From: an uncultured Clostridia bacterium
GTDB lineage: Bacteria > Bacillota > Clostridia > Oscillospirales > Acutalibacteraceae
Length of the DNA: 64,000 bases
Reading direction: 5' to 3'
NCBI GenBank assembly: GCA_944380765.1
Contig: CALWIO010000007.1
Location: forward strand, 1-64,000
The notes beneath the pieces were generated by a model. It was not told where the DNA came from and did no database searches. It saw only the letters and a program-made list of their open reading frames with translations. The translations under genes were made by a program, and so were the position numbers. Positions 53,450 to 62,492 of this stretch are shown here, piece after piece; positions within the stretch are counted from its first letter, which is position 1, and each line of letters opens with the position of its first letter.

Positions 53450-54487
53450 TTATACTGTAACCTTATAAATTGTAGTGGATTTCATCGTTTCGCCGGCGTC
53501 AAAAACGCAGTTTACAAACGAGGGAGTGTTTGTGGCGTTGGGATAGTACTGGGTTTCAAGGCAGAAGCCTGTTCTGAAATCCATCGGGACGCCGTTTTTA
53601 CCCTCTTTTCCGCAAAGGAAATTGCCGACATAAAGCTGCATGCCCGGCATATCTGTAAAGCATTCCAACTTTACACCGTCGGGAGAAACTGCAAATGCTG
53701 CCTCGCGCAGCTTGCCGTTGTAGCCGTTAATGCAGAAGTTGTGGTCATAGCCGTTTCCGGCGGCGAGCTGTTCGTCATCGGCGCCTATATCCCGGCCGAT
53801 TTCCTTAGGAGTTCTGAAATCAAAGGGAGTTCCCTCGACGGGACGGATTTCTCCGGTGGGGAGAAGCTCCGAGTTCATGGGTGTAAAGGCGTCTGCATTT
53901 ACACACAGAGTGTGGTCAAGGATTGTTCCCTTGTCATATCCCTTTAAGTTGAAATAGGCGTGGTTTGTGATGTTGAAGGCGGTTTTCTTGTCGGAAACCG
54001 CTGTGTAGTCAATAATTATCTCGTTATTGTCCGTAAGAGTGTAGCGGACGGTGGCATTTTTGTTGCCGGGGAAACCCTCTTTCAAATCGGGACTTAAATA
54101 TGTAAGCTCAACCGAGTCGCTGTCAACTATAACGGCGTTCCAGACCGCGGTTGAAAAGTCGCCGTTGCTGTGCAGAGTAACATCTCCGTTTGTGGTGGTA
54201 ACGGGAACCTTTTTTCCGTCAATGGTGAGTCCGCCGGCAGAAATTCTGTTCGCAACCGGTCCTACTATCATTCCCTGAAAATCGTGGCGTTCCTCAAAGC
54301 CCTTCATATCGTCAAAGCCGAGAAGAATATCCCGCTCTTTTCCGCCTTTATCGGTTATTAAAACGCTTTGCAGAGTCGCACCGTATGTAATAACCCGCAT
54401 TTTCATACCGCGGATATTCTCAAAGTTAAACGCGTCAACCTGCCGCCCGTCAGAGGTAAAGCCGAAAACGGTTTTTGTAATGCTCAT
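53450..54487 (-). CDS. galM: Aldose 1-epimerase
   Basis: 345 residues of the galactose mutarotase fold. It interconverts alpha and beta forms of sugars. MRVITYGATLQSVLITDKGGKERDILLGFDD near 30-60, FQGMIVGPVANRISAG near 70-85 with active Arg, NITNHAYFNLKG near 170 with catalytic His, and FCLETQYYPNATNTPSF near 310 with catalytic Glu are intact. GGAGTTTAACGCC precedes the ATG. Its end is only 13 bases before ilvN, so it may be transcribed with the leucine genes. Confidence 0.93.
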   Translation of the reverse strand: MSITKTVFGFTSDGRQVDAFNFENIRGMKMRVITYGATLQSVLITDKGGKERDILLGFDDMKGFEERHDFQGMIVGPVANRISAGGLTIDGKKVPVTTTNGDVTLHSNGDFSTAVWNAVIVDSDSVELTYLSPDLKEGFPGNKNATVRYTLTDNNEIIIDYTAVSDKKTAFNITNHAYFNLKGYDKGTILDHTLCVNADAFTPMNSELLPTGEIRPVEGTPFDFRTPKEIGRDIGADDEQLAAGNGYDHNFCINGYNGKLREAAFAVSPDGVKLECFTDMPGMQLYVGNFLCGKEGKNGVPMDFRTGFCLETQYYPNATNTPSFVNCVFDAGETMKSTTIYKVTV

Positions 54488-54522
54488 GGCGTTAAACTCC
54501 TTTTAATCAATCTTATTTTAAT

Positions 54523-54551
54523 AGTATATTATTTATAGCGTTCGTTGTCAA
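54523..54551 (-). promoter_or_regulatory. Promoter of galM (and perhaps ilvN-leuCD)
   Basis: On the minus strand TTGACA (54546-54551), 17 bases, TATACT (54523-54528), 36 bases before ATG. No T-box leader or leucine-rich leader peptide is seen after it. Confidence 0.75.
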
Positions 54552-54666
54552 TATTTTTAAGTCCCCGGCGGCTGGCGCTCTTATAAAATATTGAAAATTT
54601 ACTGTTCAAAACCGGAAAAATGTGATATACTTTATACTACTGTTTATTCGTGAGAGGGGGGAGCTT

Positions 54667-55671
54667 ATGTTTTCGGTTGACCCAAAGGTTTATTCGTCAA
54701 TGTTTTCACTGCCGTCGGTGATTGCCGAGCGTGAATTGAAGCTTGCAAGCGGCGACCAGCTTAAAGTTATAATATGTATATTTAAAAATCCGGGCGCGGA
54801 TATATCCGATATAGCCAAAAAGACCAATTTAACCGTGCAGCAGACCGAGGAGTGCGTGGAATACTGGATAGGCGAGGGCATTCTTCAAAGCGACTTTTCT
54901 GCCGCGGCAAATACCGAAAATCAGGCGCCCCGCGGCGAGACGCCCAAAACGCCTCTGCCGGAAATTCACTATGTCAACCCTACTCAGGAGGAAATAGCGA
55001 AAATCCTCAAAAGCAGCAGCTCAATGAAAAGGCTGTTCAACGAGGCGCAGGAGATACTCGGCAGAACTCTGGGCTATACAATGCAGTGCGCTATCTATGC
55101 GGTTGTCAATTTTTACGGCATAACGCCCGATGTGGCGAACTGCCTTCTGCATTTTGCAAAGAGCATAGGCTCTACTTCCCAGAACGATATTCAGAAAATC
55201 GCAAGATACTGGGCGGAAAACGGCGTGACAACGCTTTCGGCTGCTGATGAATACATAAACGAAACCGAAAAAGCCTACGGTTTGTATAGGGAACTCGCCT
55301 CCCGCACGGGGAACAGCGAGGAGCCGGCGTCTTTCGCGGTGCTTGAAATGATTTGCGAGTGGATTCGCTGGGGATACGGAGCCGACGAGGTTGTTAAGGC
55401 GTTTGAGATAATGAAGGCGGAAAAACAGACCGGCAGGCTTAAATTCAACAATTTCCGCCACATGAACGGCACAATCAAGAACTGGCGCGCGGCGGGAATG
55501 ATAACCGTTGAGGATATTGAAAAGGGAACAGCCGCTTTCGGCGGTAAAAAGAAAAAAGAAAATAAGGAAACTTCCTTTGATGTGGAGCTTGCCGAAAAAA
55601 CGGCGAGGGAAAAGCCCAAGTCATTCGGAAGCGCGAAAAATAAAAAGCATAAGGACAGAAAGGGGGCGTAG
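54667..55671 (+). CDS. DnaD-domain primosome protein
   Basis: 334 residues. The N-terminal winged-helix DDBH1-type region (residues 10-80: AERELKLASGDQLKVIICIF, ISDIAKKTNLTVQQTEECVEYW after small changes) is followed by two DDBH2/DnaD-like domains (residues about 120-310; YTMQCAIYAVVNFYG and AVLEMICEWIRWGYG, with NFRHMNGTIKNWRAAGM in the second). DnaD helps load the replicative helicase. Start ATG 54667 follows a GAGGGGGGAG site. The C-terminus is very basic. It ends two bases before the DnaI-like gene. Confidence 0.88.
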   Translation: MFSVDPKVYSSMFSLPSVIAERELKLASGDQLKVIICIFKNPGADISDIAKKTNLTVQQTEECVEYWIGEGILQSDFSAAANTENQAPRGETPKTPLPEIHYVNPTQEEIAKILKSSSSMKRLFNEAQEILGRTLGYTMQCAIYAVVNFYGITPDVANCLLHFAKSIGSTSQNDIQKIARYWAENGVTTLSAADEYINETEKAYGLYRELASRTGNSEEPASFAVLEMICEWIRWGYGADEVVKAFEIMKAEKQTGRLKFNNFRHMNGTIKNWRAAGMITVEDIEKGTAAFGGKKKKENKETSFDVELAEKTAREKPKSFGSAKNKKHKDRKGA

Positions 55672-55673
55672 CA

Positions 55674-56681
55674 GTGGCATATTCCAGAGAGATTTACGAG
55701 CAGGCGCTCGACGAACTTAAAAGAAGAAAGCAGAACGCCGAGTACACCGCGAGCAAGCGCAGAAAAGAACTCAGCTTAAAGTATCCCGAGTTTGCCGCTA
55801 TCGAACAGCAGCTTGCCGAAACGGGAATTCAGATTGTAAAAGCCTTTTCCATGCCCGCTTCTGCGGCGGAGGAGCGCTTTGCCGAAATCCGCAAAAAAAA
55901 CCGCGAGCTCAGGGCGAAACGGGCGGAACTTCTTTTAAAGCTCGGCTTGCCGGCAGATTACCTTGATGAAAAATATGTTTGCGAAAAATGTCAAGATAAA
56001 GGTTTTATCGAGGAGCGCGACGAAGCCGAGGGCGTTTCGCACGGCGTAAGCCTCTGCACATGCCACACCGACCTGCTTAAAAAACTGGCGTTTGAGAAAA
56101 TGTCGAGGGAAACCCCTCTTGAACTTTCAAATTTTGAGGATTTTGACCTTTTCTATTATTCAAAGACGAAAAAAGACGGCGTTTCCCCCTATGAAATAAT
56201 GAAAGATGTATATACTCAGTGCGTGGATTACGCAAATAACTTTGACGCCGACTCCGTAAGCCTTTTCTTTTACGGCAGAACGGGACTCGGTAAAACTCAT
56301 CTTTCGCTCGCAATAGCCAACGAGGTCATAAAAAAAGGCTACAATGTAATTTACGGAGCGGCAGGCAGCTTTTTAAGAAAAATCGAAAAGGAAAAATTCG
56401 GAAAAGCCGAGGACGCTGATACCGAAAGCCTGCTGGAAAACGCCGATTTGCTCATATTGGACGATTTGGGTGCGGAATTTTCCACCTCGTTTACCGTGAG
56501 CGTGCTGTATAATATTATCAACAGCCGCATTTGCAGGGGAGCGCCTACCATAATCAGCTCTAATCTCAGCCTGAAAGAGTTAAAGGAACGCTATCCCGAA
56601 AGTATAGCTTCAAGAATAATCGGTACTTACGCGCTTGTGAATTTCGCGGGGGACGATATAAGGCAGATTATGAACAGCTGA
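55674..56681 (+). CDS. DnaC/DnaI-like helicase loader ATPase
   Basis: 335 residues. The N-terminal half has a zinc-binding pattern (CEKCQDKGF, then CTC) near 103-125, as in DnaI. The AAA+ half has the Walker A motif FYGRTGLGKTHLSLAIANE near 200-218, Walker B LLILDDLGAEF near 260-270, and an arginine-finger segment near SRIIGTY. It loads the DnaB-type helicase with the DnaD-like partner just before it. It uses a GTG start at 55674 behind AAAGGGGGCG. Confidence 0.9.
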   Translation: MAYSREIYEQALDELKRRKQNAEYTASKRRKELSLKYPEFAAIEQQLAETGIQIVKAFSMPASAAEERFAEIRKKNRELRAKRAELLLKLGLPADYLDEKYVCEKCQDKGFIEERDEAEGVSHGVSLCTCHTDLLKKLAFEKMSRETPLELSNFEDFDLFYYSKTKKDGVSPYEIMKDVYTQCVDYANNFDADSVSLFFYGRTGLGKTHLSLAIANEVIKKGYNVIYGAAGSFLRKIEKEKFGKAEDADTESLLENADLLILDDLGAEFSTSFTVSVLYNIINSRICRGAPTIISSNLSLKELKERYPESIASRIIGTYALVNFAGDDIRQIMNS

Positions 56682-56701
56682 AAATTAAAGTCAGATTATT
56701 C

Positions 56702-56731
56702 AAAGCCGGAGCGCAAAAGCTCCGGCTTTTT
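56702..56731 (+). terminator. Terminator of the dnaD-dnaI operon
   Basis: AAAGCCGGAGC and GCTCCGGCTTT arms around GCAAAA followed by TT. Confidence 0.75.
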
Positions 56732-56822
56732 GCTGTATAAAAAAATATTAAAATTTAGTAAATTATATAAAAATTAAAGAAAACCAGAGAAAAACAGAGA
56801 AAATACCGCGTTCTAAATCAAA

Positions 56823-56839
56823 TTTGACCTTTTTTGACC
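56823..56839 (-). promoter_or_regulatory. CtsR operator 1
   Basis: Read on the minus strand, GGTCAAAAAAGGTCAAA: two perfect GGTCAAA heptads separated by three bases, the CtsR heptad repeat. It abuts the -35 box of the ctsR promoter. Confidence 0.9.
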
Positions 56840-56840
56840 T

Positions 56841-56868
56841 TTGACAGTATCCGTAAAACCGCTATAAT
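56841..56868 (+). promoter_or_regulatory. Promoter of the ctsR operon
   Basis: TTGACA (56841-56846), 16 bases, TATAAT (56863-56868), both perfect. It is flanked by CtsR operators on both sides. Confidence 0.9.
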
Positions 56869-56881
56869 AAAAAGCGTAAAA

Positions 56882-56898
56882 GGTCAAAGAAAGTCAAA
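56882..56898 (+). promoter_or_regulatory. CtsR operator 2
   Basis: GGTCAAAGAAAGTCAAA, one mismatch from the CtsR consensus, about 14 bases downstream of the -10 box, over the start of the transcript. A further GTCAAA follows at once. Confidence 0.85.
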
Positions 56899-56918
56899 GT
56901 CAAAAAGAGGCGACAAAA

Positions 56919-57365
56919 ATGAACATCAGCAATATAATAGCTTCTATGATTTCGGATATGCTCGAAGAGGACGGCTGCACCGAAATTCAGCGCAACGAGT
57001 TAGCGCAGAAAATCGGCTGCGTGCCCAGTCAGATAAACTATGTTATTTCTTCACGCTTCACGCCCGAGCACGGCTATATAGTAGAAAGCCGCAGGGGCGG
57101 CGGAGGTTATATAAGAATAACAAAAGCCGATTATGACATAAACTCTTTAAAGATGCATCTCGTGAACTGCATAGGGCAGAGTCTTGAAGAGAGCGTGTGC
57201 CGCGCGCACATAAAAAATATGTACGAGCGCGATATCATTGATGAAAAAACGGCAAAAATAATGTTATCGGCTCTCTGCACCAGCGCGTATAAAGATGTGC
57301 CAAAGGAATACGCCGACCGTCTGCGCGCGTCGATTTTCAAACAAATGGTATTGAATATTTTATAA
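56919..57365 (+). CDS. ctsR: CtsR heat-shock repressor
   Basis: 148 residues. It binds GGTCAAA heptads and represses clp genes until heat or McsB-linked control releases it. NISNIIASMISDMLEEDG at the start, then QRNELAQKIGCVPSQINYVISSRFTPEHGYIVESRRGGGGYIRI (residues 26-69) is the winged helix with the Gly-rich heat-sensing wing (RGGGG). The C-terminal domain is typical. First gene of the class III heat-shock operon, with two operators before it, so it represses itself. Confidence 0.96.
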   Translation: MNISNIIASMISDMLEEDGCTEIQRNELAQKIGCVPSQINYVISSRFTPEHGYIVESRRGGGGYIRITKADYDINSLKMHLVNCIGQSLEESVCRAHIKNMYERDIIDEKTAKIMLSALCTSAYKDVPKEYADRLRASIFKQMVLNIL

Positions 57366-57378
57366 GGAGTGGATATAT

Positions 57379-57888
57379 ATGCTTTGTCAGAATTGCGGAA
57401 AATATGAGGCAACAACTCATGTAAAAAGAATCGTAAACGGTGAGACCGCCGAAGCGCACCTTTGCAGCGACTGCGCCGCAGCGCTCGGATATACAGATGT
57501 TTTCGGAGGTTTTACAAACACTTTCAGCGACCTTTTAGGCTCGTTTTTCGGTGAGCCGGCGGTATCGGCTCTCAGTTCAAGAACGGTGCGCTGCGAAAAA
57601 TGCGGCAACACCTTCAACGACATCGTAAACAGCGGAAAGCTCGGCTGCGCCGACTGTTACCGCACATTTTACGATAAGCTGCTGCCCTCCATTCAGCGCA
57701 TACACGGCAAAACCCGTCACGAGGGCAAAACCCCGAAAGCCGTCAAGGTTGAGGCGGACAGTCCTCAGAATAAAATCATAAGGCTTGAAAAAGAGCTTAA
57801 AGACGCCGTTGAGCGTCAGGATTTTGAAAAGGCGGCTCAGCTGCGTGATGAGATAAAGGCTGTAAAGGAGAGCGGGAAAAATGAGTAA
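57379..57888 (+). CDS. mcsA: McsA, activator of the arginine kinase
   Basis: 169 residues. Zinc-binding CxxC pairs (LCQNCGKYE, LCSDCAAALG, RCEKCGNTF, GCADCYRTF) occupy residues 3-95. A UVR motif (ELKDAVERQDFEKAAQLRDEIKAV) closes the protein. McsA binds and activates McsB and helps control CtsR. AGGAGTGG lies before ATG; it lies 13 bases after ctsR and overlaps mcsB by 8 bases. Confidence 0.93.
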   Translation: MLCQNCGKYEATTHVKRIVNGETAEAHLCSDCAAALGYTDVFGGFTNTFSDLLGSFFGEPAVSALSSRTVRCEKCGNTFNDIVNSGKLGCADCYRTFYDKLLPSIQRIHGKTRHEGKTPKAVKVEADSPQNKIIRLEKELKDAVERQDFEKAAQLRDEIKAVKESGKNE

Positions 57889-58888
57889 ATGGTATATCGG
57901 AGTCGGCGAACAGAGCGACATAGTAGTAAGCACAAGAATCCGTCTTGCGAGGAATATAGCGGATTATCCCTTCCCCAACAAGCTGAATACCAAAAGCCGC
58001 ACTCAGCTTAACAATCTTATCCGTGACGCCGTAATGAAGAACAACGAGTTTTCGCTTAAATTCATAGAGATGAAAACGCTGACGCGCTTTGAGGCGGCTT
58101 CTATGGCGGAAAGGCATATAATAAGCCCCGAGTTTGCTTCCAGCGCCGACGGCAGAGCGCTCATGCTTTCTCCCGATGAGGACATAAGCATAATGCTCAA
58201 CGAGGAGGACCATATAAGAGTACAGGTTATGAAGCCGGGCTTCGCTCTTGACGAGGCTTACGAGCTGGCGGATAAAATTGACGACAGCCTGAACGCGGAC
58301 TTTAATTTCGCTTTCGACAGCCGCATAGGCTATCTTACTCAGTGCCCCACAAATCTCGGCACCGGTATGAGAGCCTCCGTTATGCTTCATCTTCCGGCGC
58401 TTACCATGACCGGAAGAATACACCGGCTTATCAATACCGTTTCAAAGCTCGGACTTACCTTCCGCGGAGCGTTCGGAGAAGGTACGGCGGCTGTCGGCGA
58501 TATGTACCAGCTAAGCAACCAGATTACCCTCGGTATTTCAGAGGAGTCGGCAATAAAGAATCTTAAAGCCATAACGCTTCAGCTCTGCGCTCAGGAGCGT
58601 TCCGCAAGGGAGGAGCTGCTCGGTGACTCCAACGCGGAGGACAGCATTTACAGAGCCTACGGAATGCTGAAATGGGCAAGGCTTTTAAGCTCAAAGGAGT
58701 TAATGGAAAATCTTTCGCTTGTAAGGCTCGGCTCGGTAACGGGCAAAATAAATGTACCTATCGAAACAATCAACGAACTTATGATTTCAATGCAGCCGGC
58801 GAGTATAAATGTAATGGCGGGCAAGCGGCTTGACGAGCGCGAGCGCGACATCATAAGGGCAAAAACAGTAAGAGAAAAATTGGGCTGA
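57881..58888 (+). CDS. mcsB: Protein-arginine kinase McsB
   Basis: 335 residues of the ATP:guanido phosphotransferase fold. It phosphorylates arginines to mark proteins for ClpCP. VVSTRIRLARNIADYPFP near 12-30 is the N-terminal ATP site; LTQCPTNLGTGMRASVMLHLPAL near 150-172 contains the catalytic Cys and phosphate-binding residues. GRIHRLINTVSKLGLTFRGAFGEG near 178-200 holds further kinase motifs. A little shorter than Bacillus McsB (about 360). It overlaps mcsA and is followed by clpC. Confidence 0.95.
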   Translation: MSKWYIGVGEQSDIVVSTRIRLARNIADYPFPNKLNTKSRTQLNNLIRDAVMKNNEFSLKFIEMKTLTRFEAASMAERHIISPEFASSADGRALMLSPDEDISIMLNEEDHIRVQVMKPGFALDEAYELADKIDDSLNADFNFAFDSRIGYLTQCPTNLGTGMRASVMLHLPALTMTGRIHRLINTVSKLGLTFRGAFGEGTAAVGDMYQLSNQITLGISEESAIKNLKAITLQLCAQERSAREELLGDSNAEDSIYRAYGMLKWARLLSSKELMENLSLVRLGSVTGKINVPIETINELMISMQPASINVMAGKRLDERERDIIRAKTVREKLG

Positions 58889-58962
58889 GGCAAAATTGTG
58901 CCGCAGGCGTGCAGCATAAATTTTGTCCTGTGCGGGAAACCGCGGAATTTGAGGTGATTTTT

Positions 58963-61395
58963 ATGTATAATTTTACAGGTTTTACGGAAAAGGCAAACAA
59001 CGCCCTCAATAAAGCTATGGAGGTTGCCGAGGATATGGGGCATACCTATATCGGCAGCGAGCATATCCTGCTCGGACTTTTAGACAGTCAGGATTCGGTT
59101 GCCGGCAAGTTTTTAAACTCAAAGGGCGTAACCTACAAAAAGATTTACGATATGATAGAGGAAAGCGTAGGCGCCGGAATCCCTACCGAGCTGCAGCCAG
59201 CGGACTTTACGCCCAGAAGCAAGCACATAATCGAGGGAGCCTTAATGCTCGGCAGCTCCATGGGGCAGAGCCTTTCGGGCACGGAGCATCTGCTGCTCTC
59301 AATGTGCCGCGAGGGCAGCGGCTACGCCTGCGAACTGCTCAACCGTTCGGGAATCAGCGCCCAGACGGTGTTGAAGGATATGGCGTCTCCGGCTTCACCG
59401 GGAGCGAAAGGCTCAAAATCCGGCAAATCGGGCGAGGAGTCGGGAGTGCTTGAAAAATATTCAAGAGACCTTACCGCCCTTGCCAGGGAAAACAAAATTG
59501 ACCCGGTAATAGGCAGAGAAAACGAAATCCAGCGCGTTATCCAGATTCTCAGCCGCCGTACCAAGAACAATCCCTGCTTAATAGGCGAGCCGGGCGTAGG
59601 CAAAACGGCTATCGCCGAGGGACTCGCTCTGCGCATAGCAAAGGGACAGGTGCCGGAATTGCTTGCAGATAAACGCATAGTTTCCCTTGACCTTACGGGC
59701 ATGGTAGCGGGAACAAAATACCGCGGCGACTTTGAGGACAGAATAAAGGGAGTTATCGACGAGGTTAAAAACGCCAAGGATATTATACTGTTTATAGACG
59801 AAGTGCATACTCTTATCGGTACGGGCAGCGCCGAGGGAGCCGTTGACGCGGCGAATATCCTCAAACCCTCGCTTGCAAGGGGCGAGCTTCAGGTAATCGG
59901 TGCCACAACTATCGACGAGTACCGCAGGAATATTGAAAAGGACGCGGCTTTGGAACGCCGTTTCCAGCCGGTAATGGTCGGTGAGCCCTCAGAAGAGGAT
60001 TCGATTGAGATATTAAAGGGCATTAGGGATAAGTACGAGGCGCACCATAAGGTTAAAATAACCGATGAGGCAATTGAAAGCGCAGTAAAACTCTCAACAA
60101 GGTATATCGGCGACAGATTCCTCCCGGATAAGGCGATTGACCTTATAGACGAGGCGGCGTCAAGGGTAAGGCTTAAATCCTTTACCGCTCCGCCAGAAAT
60201 TAAGGAGATGGAGCAAAAGCTTCAGAATATTTCGGCGGAAAAGGAAGTCGCTGTCAGCCAGCAGGATTTTGAGCGCGCCGCCAAGCTGCGTGATGAGGAA
60301 AAAGAACTTCAAAAAACCTATAACGCCGAAAAAGCAAAGTGGCAGTCCTCCGACAGCAGCCGTGAAAAACAGGTAACGGCGACCGAAATCGCCGAAATAG
60401 TGTCCGGCTGGACAGGAATCCCCGTGTCGCAGATGACCGAGCAGGAAAGCGAAAGACTTCTGCACATGGAAGAGGAGCTTCATAAGCGCATAGTAGGTCA
60501 GGACGCGGCTGTGTCGGCTGTGTCAAGGGCTATAAGAAGAGGCCGCGCGGGACTCAAAGACCCCAAACGCCCCATAGGCTCGTTTATTTTCTGCGGCCCT
60601 ACGGGAGTCGGCAAAACCGAGCTTACCAAGGCGCTTGCCGCGGCAATGTTCGGCGATGAAAACGCCATGATAAGGCTTGATATGTCCGAGTTTATGGAGA
60701 AGCATACGGTGTCAAAGCTCATAGGCTCGCCTCCCGGATATGTGGGTTATGACGAGGGCGGCCAGCTTACCGAAAAGGTACGCAGAAAACCCTATTCGGT
60801 TATCCTTTTCGATGAGATTGAAAAGGCGCACCCGGATGTGTTCAATATGCTGCTGCAAATTCTCGATGACGGTATTCTGACCGACTCAACGGGCAGAAAG
60901 GTTGACTTTAAGAACTGCGTAATTATAATGACTTCAAATGTGGGCGCAAGGCTCATAACCGAGGAACGGGCGTCCTTCGGCTTTACGCCCGAGGAGCAAA
61001 ACGCCTCCCGCAGCGACGAGCAGATTAAAGAAGCCGTTATGGGCGAGCTTAAAAATACCTTCCGCCCTGAGTTTTTAAACCGTGTGGACGATATAATCGT
61101 GTTTAACCGCCTGACCGAGGAGAATATAAAACAGATTGCGGCGAACCTGCTTAAAAATCTTGAAGCCAGAATCAAGGCTGTTGATATTTCAATAGAATTT
61201 GACCAAAGCGTGGTTGATTTCACCGCCAAGGCGGGCTTTGACAAGGTTTACGGCGCAAGACCGCTTAAAAGAGCAATTCAGACCAAAATCGAAGATGTGC
61301 TTTCCGAGAAAATTCTCGAAAAGGAAATCGAAAAAGGCAGCTCGTATAAGTGCTCCTGCGGCGAGGACGGCGCTTTGAAGATTGAGAAGCAGTAA
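58963..61395 (+). CDS. clpC: ClpC AAA+ unfoldase
   Basis: 810 residues. An N-terminal Clp repeat domain (1-145), AAA1 with Walker A IGEPGVGKTAIAEGL near 207 and Walker B ILFIDEVHTLIGTG near 270, a ClpC-type middle domain with a UVR-like stretch (DFERAAKLRDEEKEL near 430), AAA2 with GPTGVGKTELTKAL near 545 and Walker B near 610 (VILFDEIEKAH), and a C-terminal segment. It unfolds proteins for ClpP; McsB, McsA or MecA select substrates. Start ATG 58963 has GAGGTGATTTTT; a longer frame from 58909 lacks a good site. The ClpP-docking IGF/VGF loop is expected in AAA2 (FGF at SFGFTP). Last gene of the operon. Confidence 0.97.
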   Translation: MYNFTGFTEKANNALNKAMEVAEDMGHTYIGSEHILLGLLDSQDSVAGKFLNSKGVTYKKIYDMIEESVGAGIPTELQPADFTPRSKHIIEGALMLGSSMGQSLSGTEHLLLSMCREGSGYACELLNRSGISAQTVLKDMASPASPGAKGSKSGKSGEESGVLEKYSRDLTALARENKIDPVIGRENEIQRVIQILSRRTKNNPCLIGEPGVGKTAIAEGLALRIAKGQVPELLADKRIVSLDLTGMVAGTKYRGDFEDRIKGVIDEVKNAKDIILFIDEVHTLIGTGSAEGAVDAANILKPSLARGELQVIGATTIDEYRRNIEKDAALERRFQPVMVGEPSEEDSIEILKGIRDKYEAHHKVKITDEAIESAVKLSTRYIGDRFLPDKAIDLIDEAASRVRLKSFTAPPEIKEMEQKLQNISAEKEVAVSQQDFERAAKLRDEEKELQKTYNAEKAKWQSSDSSREKQVTATEIAEIVSGWTGIPVSQMTEQESERLLHMEEELHKRIVGQDAAVSAVSRAIRRGRAGLKDPKRPIGSFIFCGPTGVGKTELTKALAAAMFGDENAMIRLDMSEFMEKHTVSKLIGSPPGYVGYDEGGQLTEKVRRKPYSVILFDEIEKAHPDVFNMLLQILDDGILTDSTGRKVDFKNCVIIMTSNVGARLITEERASFGFTPEEQNASRSDEQIKEAVMGELKNTFRPEFLNRVDDIIVFNRLTEENIKQIAANLLKNLEARIKAVDISIEFDQSVVDFTAKAGFDKVYGARPLKRAIQTKIEDVLSEKILEKEIEKGSSYKCSCGEDGALKIEKQ

Positions 61396-61451
61396 GCGTA
61401 AGGCGTTTACATGCCGGCGGAATTGACCGCCTTGTAACCTCTTAATTAAAT

Positions 61452-61488
61452 AAAAAGCGGACGGTTTTATTAAACTGTCCGCTTTTTC
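61452..61488 (+). terminator. Terminator of the ctsR operon
   Basis: AAAAAGCGGACGGTTT and AAACTGTCCGCTTTTT arms with a TTAT loop, 57 bases after clpC. Confidence 0.85.
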
Positions 61489-61603
61489 GGTATATTACGC
61501 AAATCGGTTTCACACCAAAGCTTCGTCAAAATCAACAAAAACGCATTGTGCTGTTTGTTATTTTGTGACAATGGACGAAAGTTAAAAATTTAACGAAATT
61601 TCC

Positions 61604-61633
61604 TTGACTTTAAAAATTACGGGTTGTAATATA
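61604..61633 (+). promoter_or_regulatory. Promoter of the YczE-like gene
   Basis: TTGACT (61604-61609), 17 bases, TAATAT (61627-61632), about 57 bases before ATG 61689. Confidence 0.6.
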
Positions 61634-61688
61634 TAGACAAAGAAAGGCACTGTTATATGTGCAATTTAGACAAGGCAAGGCGAATAAC

Positions 61689-62420
61689 ATGGCAGAGATT
61701 TTAAAGAATATGAGTTTAAAAAACATAGCTAAACAGAAGGGCGGAGTAAAAAGAACGGCAATAATGGCGCTCAGCATTTTGCTTATGGGTTTTGCCGTTT
61801 CGGTATTTTCCTATTCAGGAATGGGCGTTGACCCTTACACAGCGTTTAATATGAGCATCAGCGCTAAACTCGGTATCGGCTTCGGATTCTGGCAGATGTG
61901 CATGAACGGCGTTATTCTTGTAGCCGTCGCCATAGTCGCCAAAAAGCTTATAAATATAGGAACAATCGTTAATATGGTGGGCGTAGGTTATGTGTGCCAG
62001 TTCTTTACCGGAATTTATGACCGCTTTTTCCCGAAAGAGAATCCCTTTGCCGCAAACCTTTCAATAATGGTTCTCGGCGTGTTCCTTTTAAGCCTTTCCG
62101 CTTCGCTGTATTTCAACTGTCATCTCGGCGTTTCGCCCTATGACGCTCTCGGCTTTGTGCTTGAAGATAAATCAAAGCTCAAATATAAATGGTGCAGAGT
62201 TATAACCGATTTAATATGCACGGGGGTTGCCTTTACGCTTTCCGGCCCTATCGGAATAGGCACGGTTGTTACCGCTTTCTTTATGGGCCCGGTGGTTTCC
62301 TTCTGCGACGCCAGAATTTCGGAAAAGGTTATCCGCTGCAAGTACCACTTCCTTCGCAATTTCGCAGTAATCAGATATTACGATTTAAGCTATATGCAGG
62401 GCAGCCGTTACGCGGGCTGA
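61689..62420 (+). CDS. YczE/YitT-like membrane protein
   Basis: 243 residues with five predicted helices from about 25 to 195. GVKRTAIMALSILLMGFAVSVFSYSGMGVDPYTAFNMSI near 20-60 and FNCHLGVSPYDALGFVLED near 125-145 are two similar halves, each with a GxxP(Y) DA motif, as in the YczE family. It probably moves or binds a small molecule; function is not established. ATG 61689 is chosen, though its ribosome site is weak (AAGGCGAAT); ATG 61710 is possible. It is a single-gene unit. Confidence 0.8.
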   Translation: MAEILKNMSLKNIAKQKGGVKRTAIMALSILLMGFAVSVFSYSGMGVDPYTAFNMSISAKLGIGFGFWQMCMNGVILVAVAIVAKKLINIGTIVNMVGVGYVCQFFTGIYDRFFPKENPFAANLSIMVLGVFLLSLSASLYFNCHLGVSPYDALGFVLEDKSKLKYKWCRVITDLICTGVAFTLSGPIGIGTVVTAFFMGPVVSFCDARISEKVIRCKYHFLRNFAVIRYYDLSYMQGSRYAG

Positions 62421-62442
62421 TAAACTATCAGAATAAAAAACA

Positions 62443-62480
62443 AAAAACCGTCTGAATGAAGTTCGTTCAGACGGTTTTTT
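62443..62480. terminator. Bidirectional terminator
   Basis: AAAAAACCGTCTGAA and TTCAGACGGTTTTTT arms around a short loop, between the YczE-like gene and the convergent folD. Confidence 0.85.
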
Positions 62481-62492
62481 ATGTTCTTTCGC

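Noticed and set aside
54488-54666. T-box or leucine attenuator before the galM-ilvN-leuCD genes
   Set aside because: The leader of the minus-strand promoter is only about 30 bases. No T-box sequence or Leu-rich leader peptide is present.
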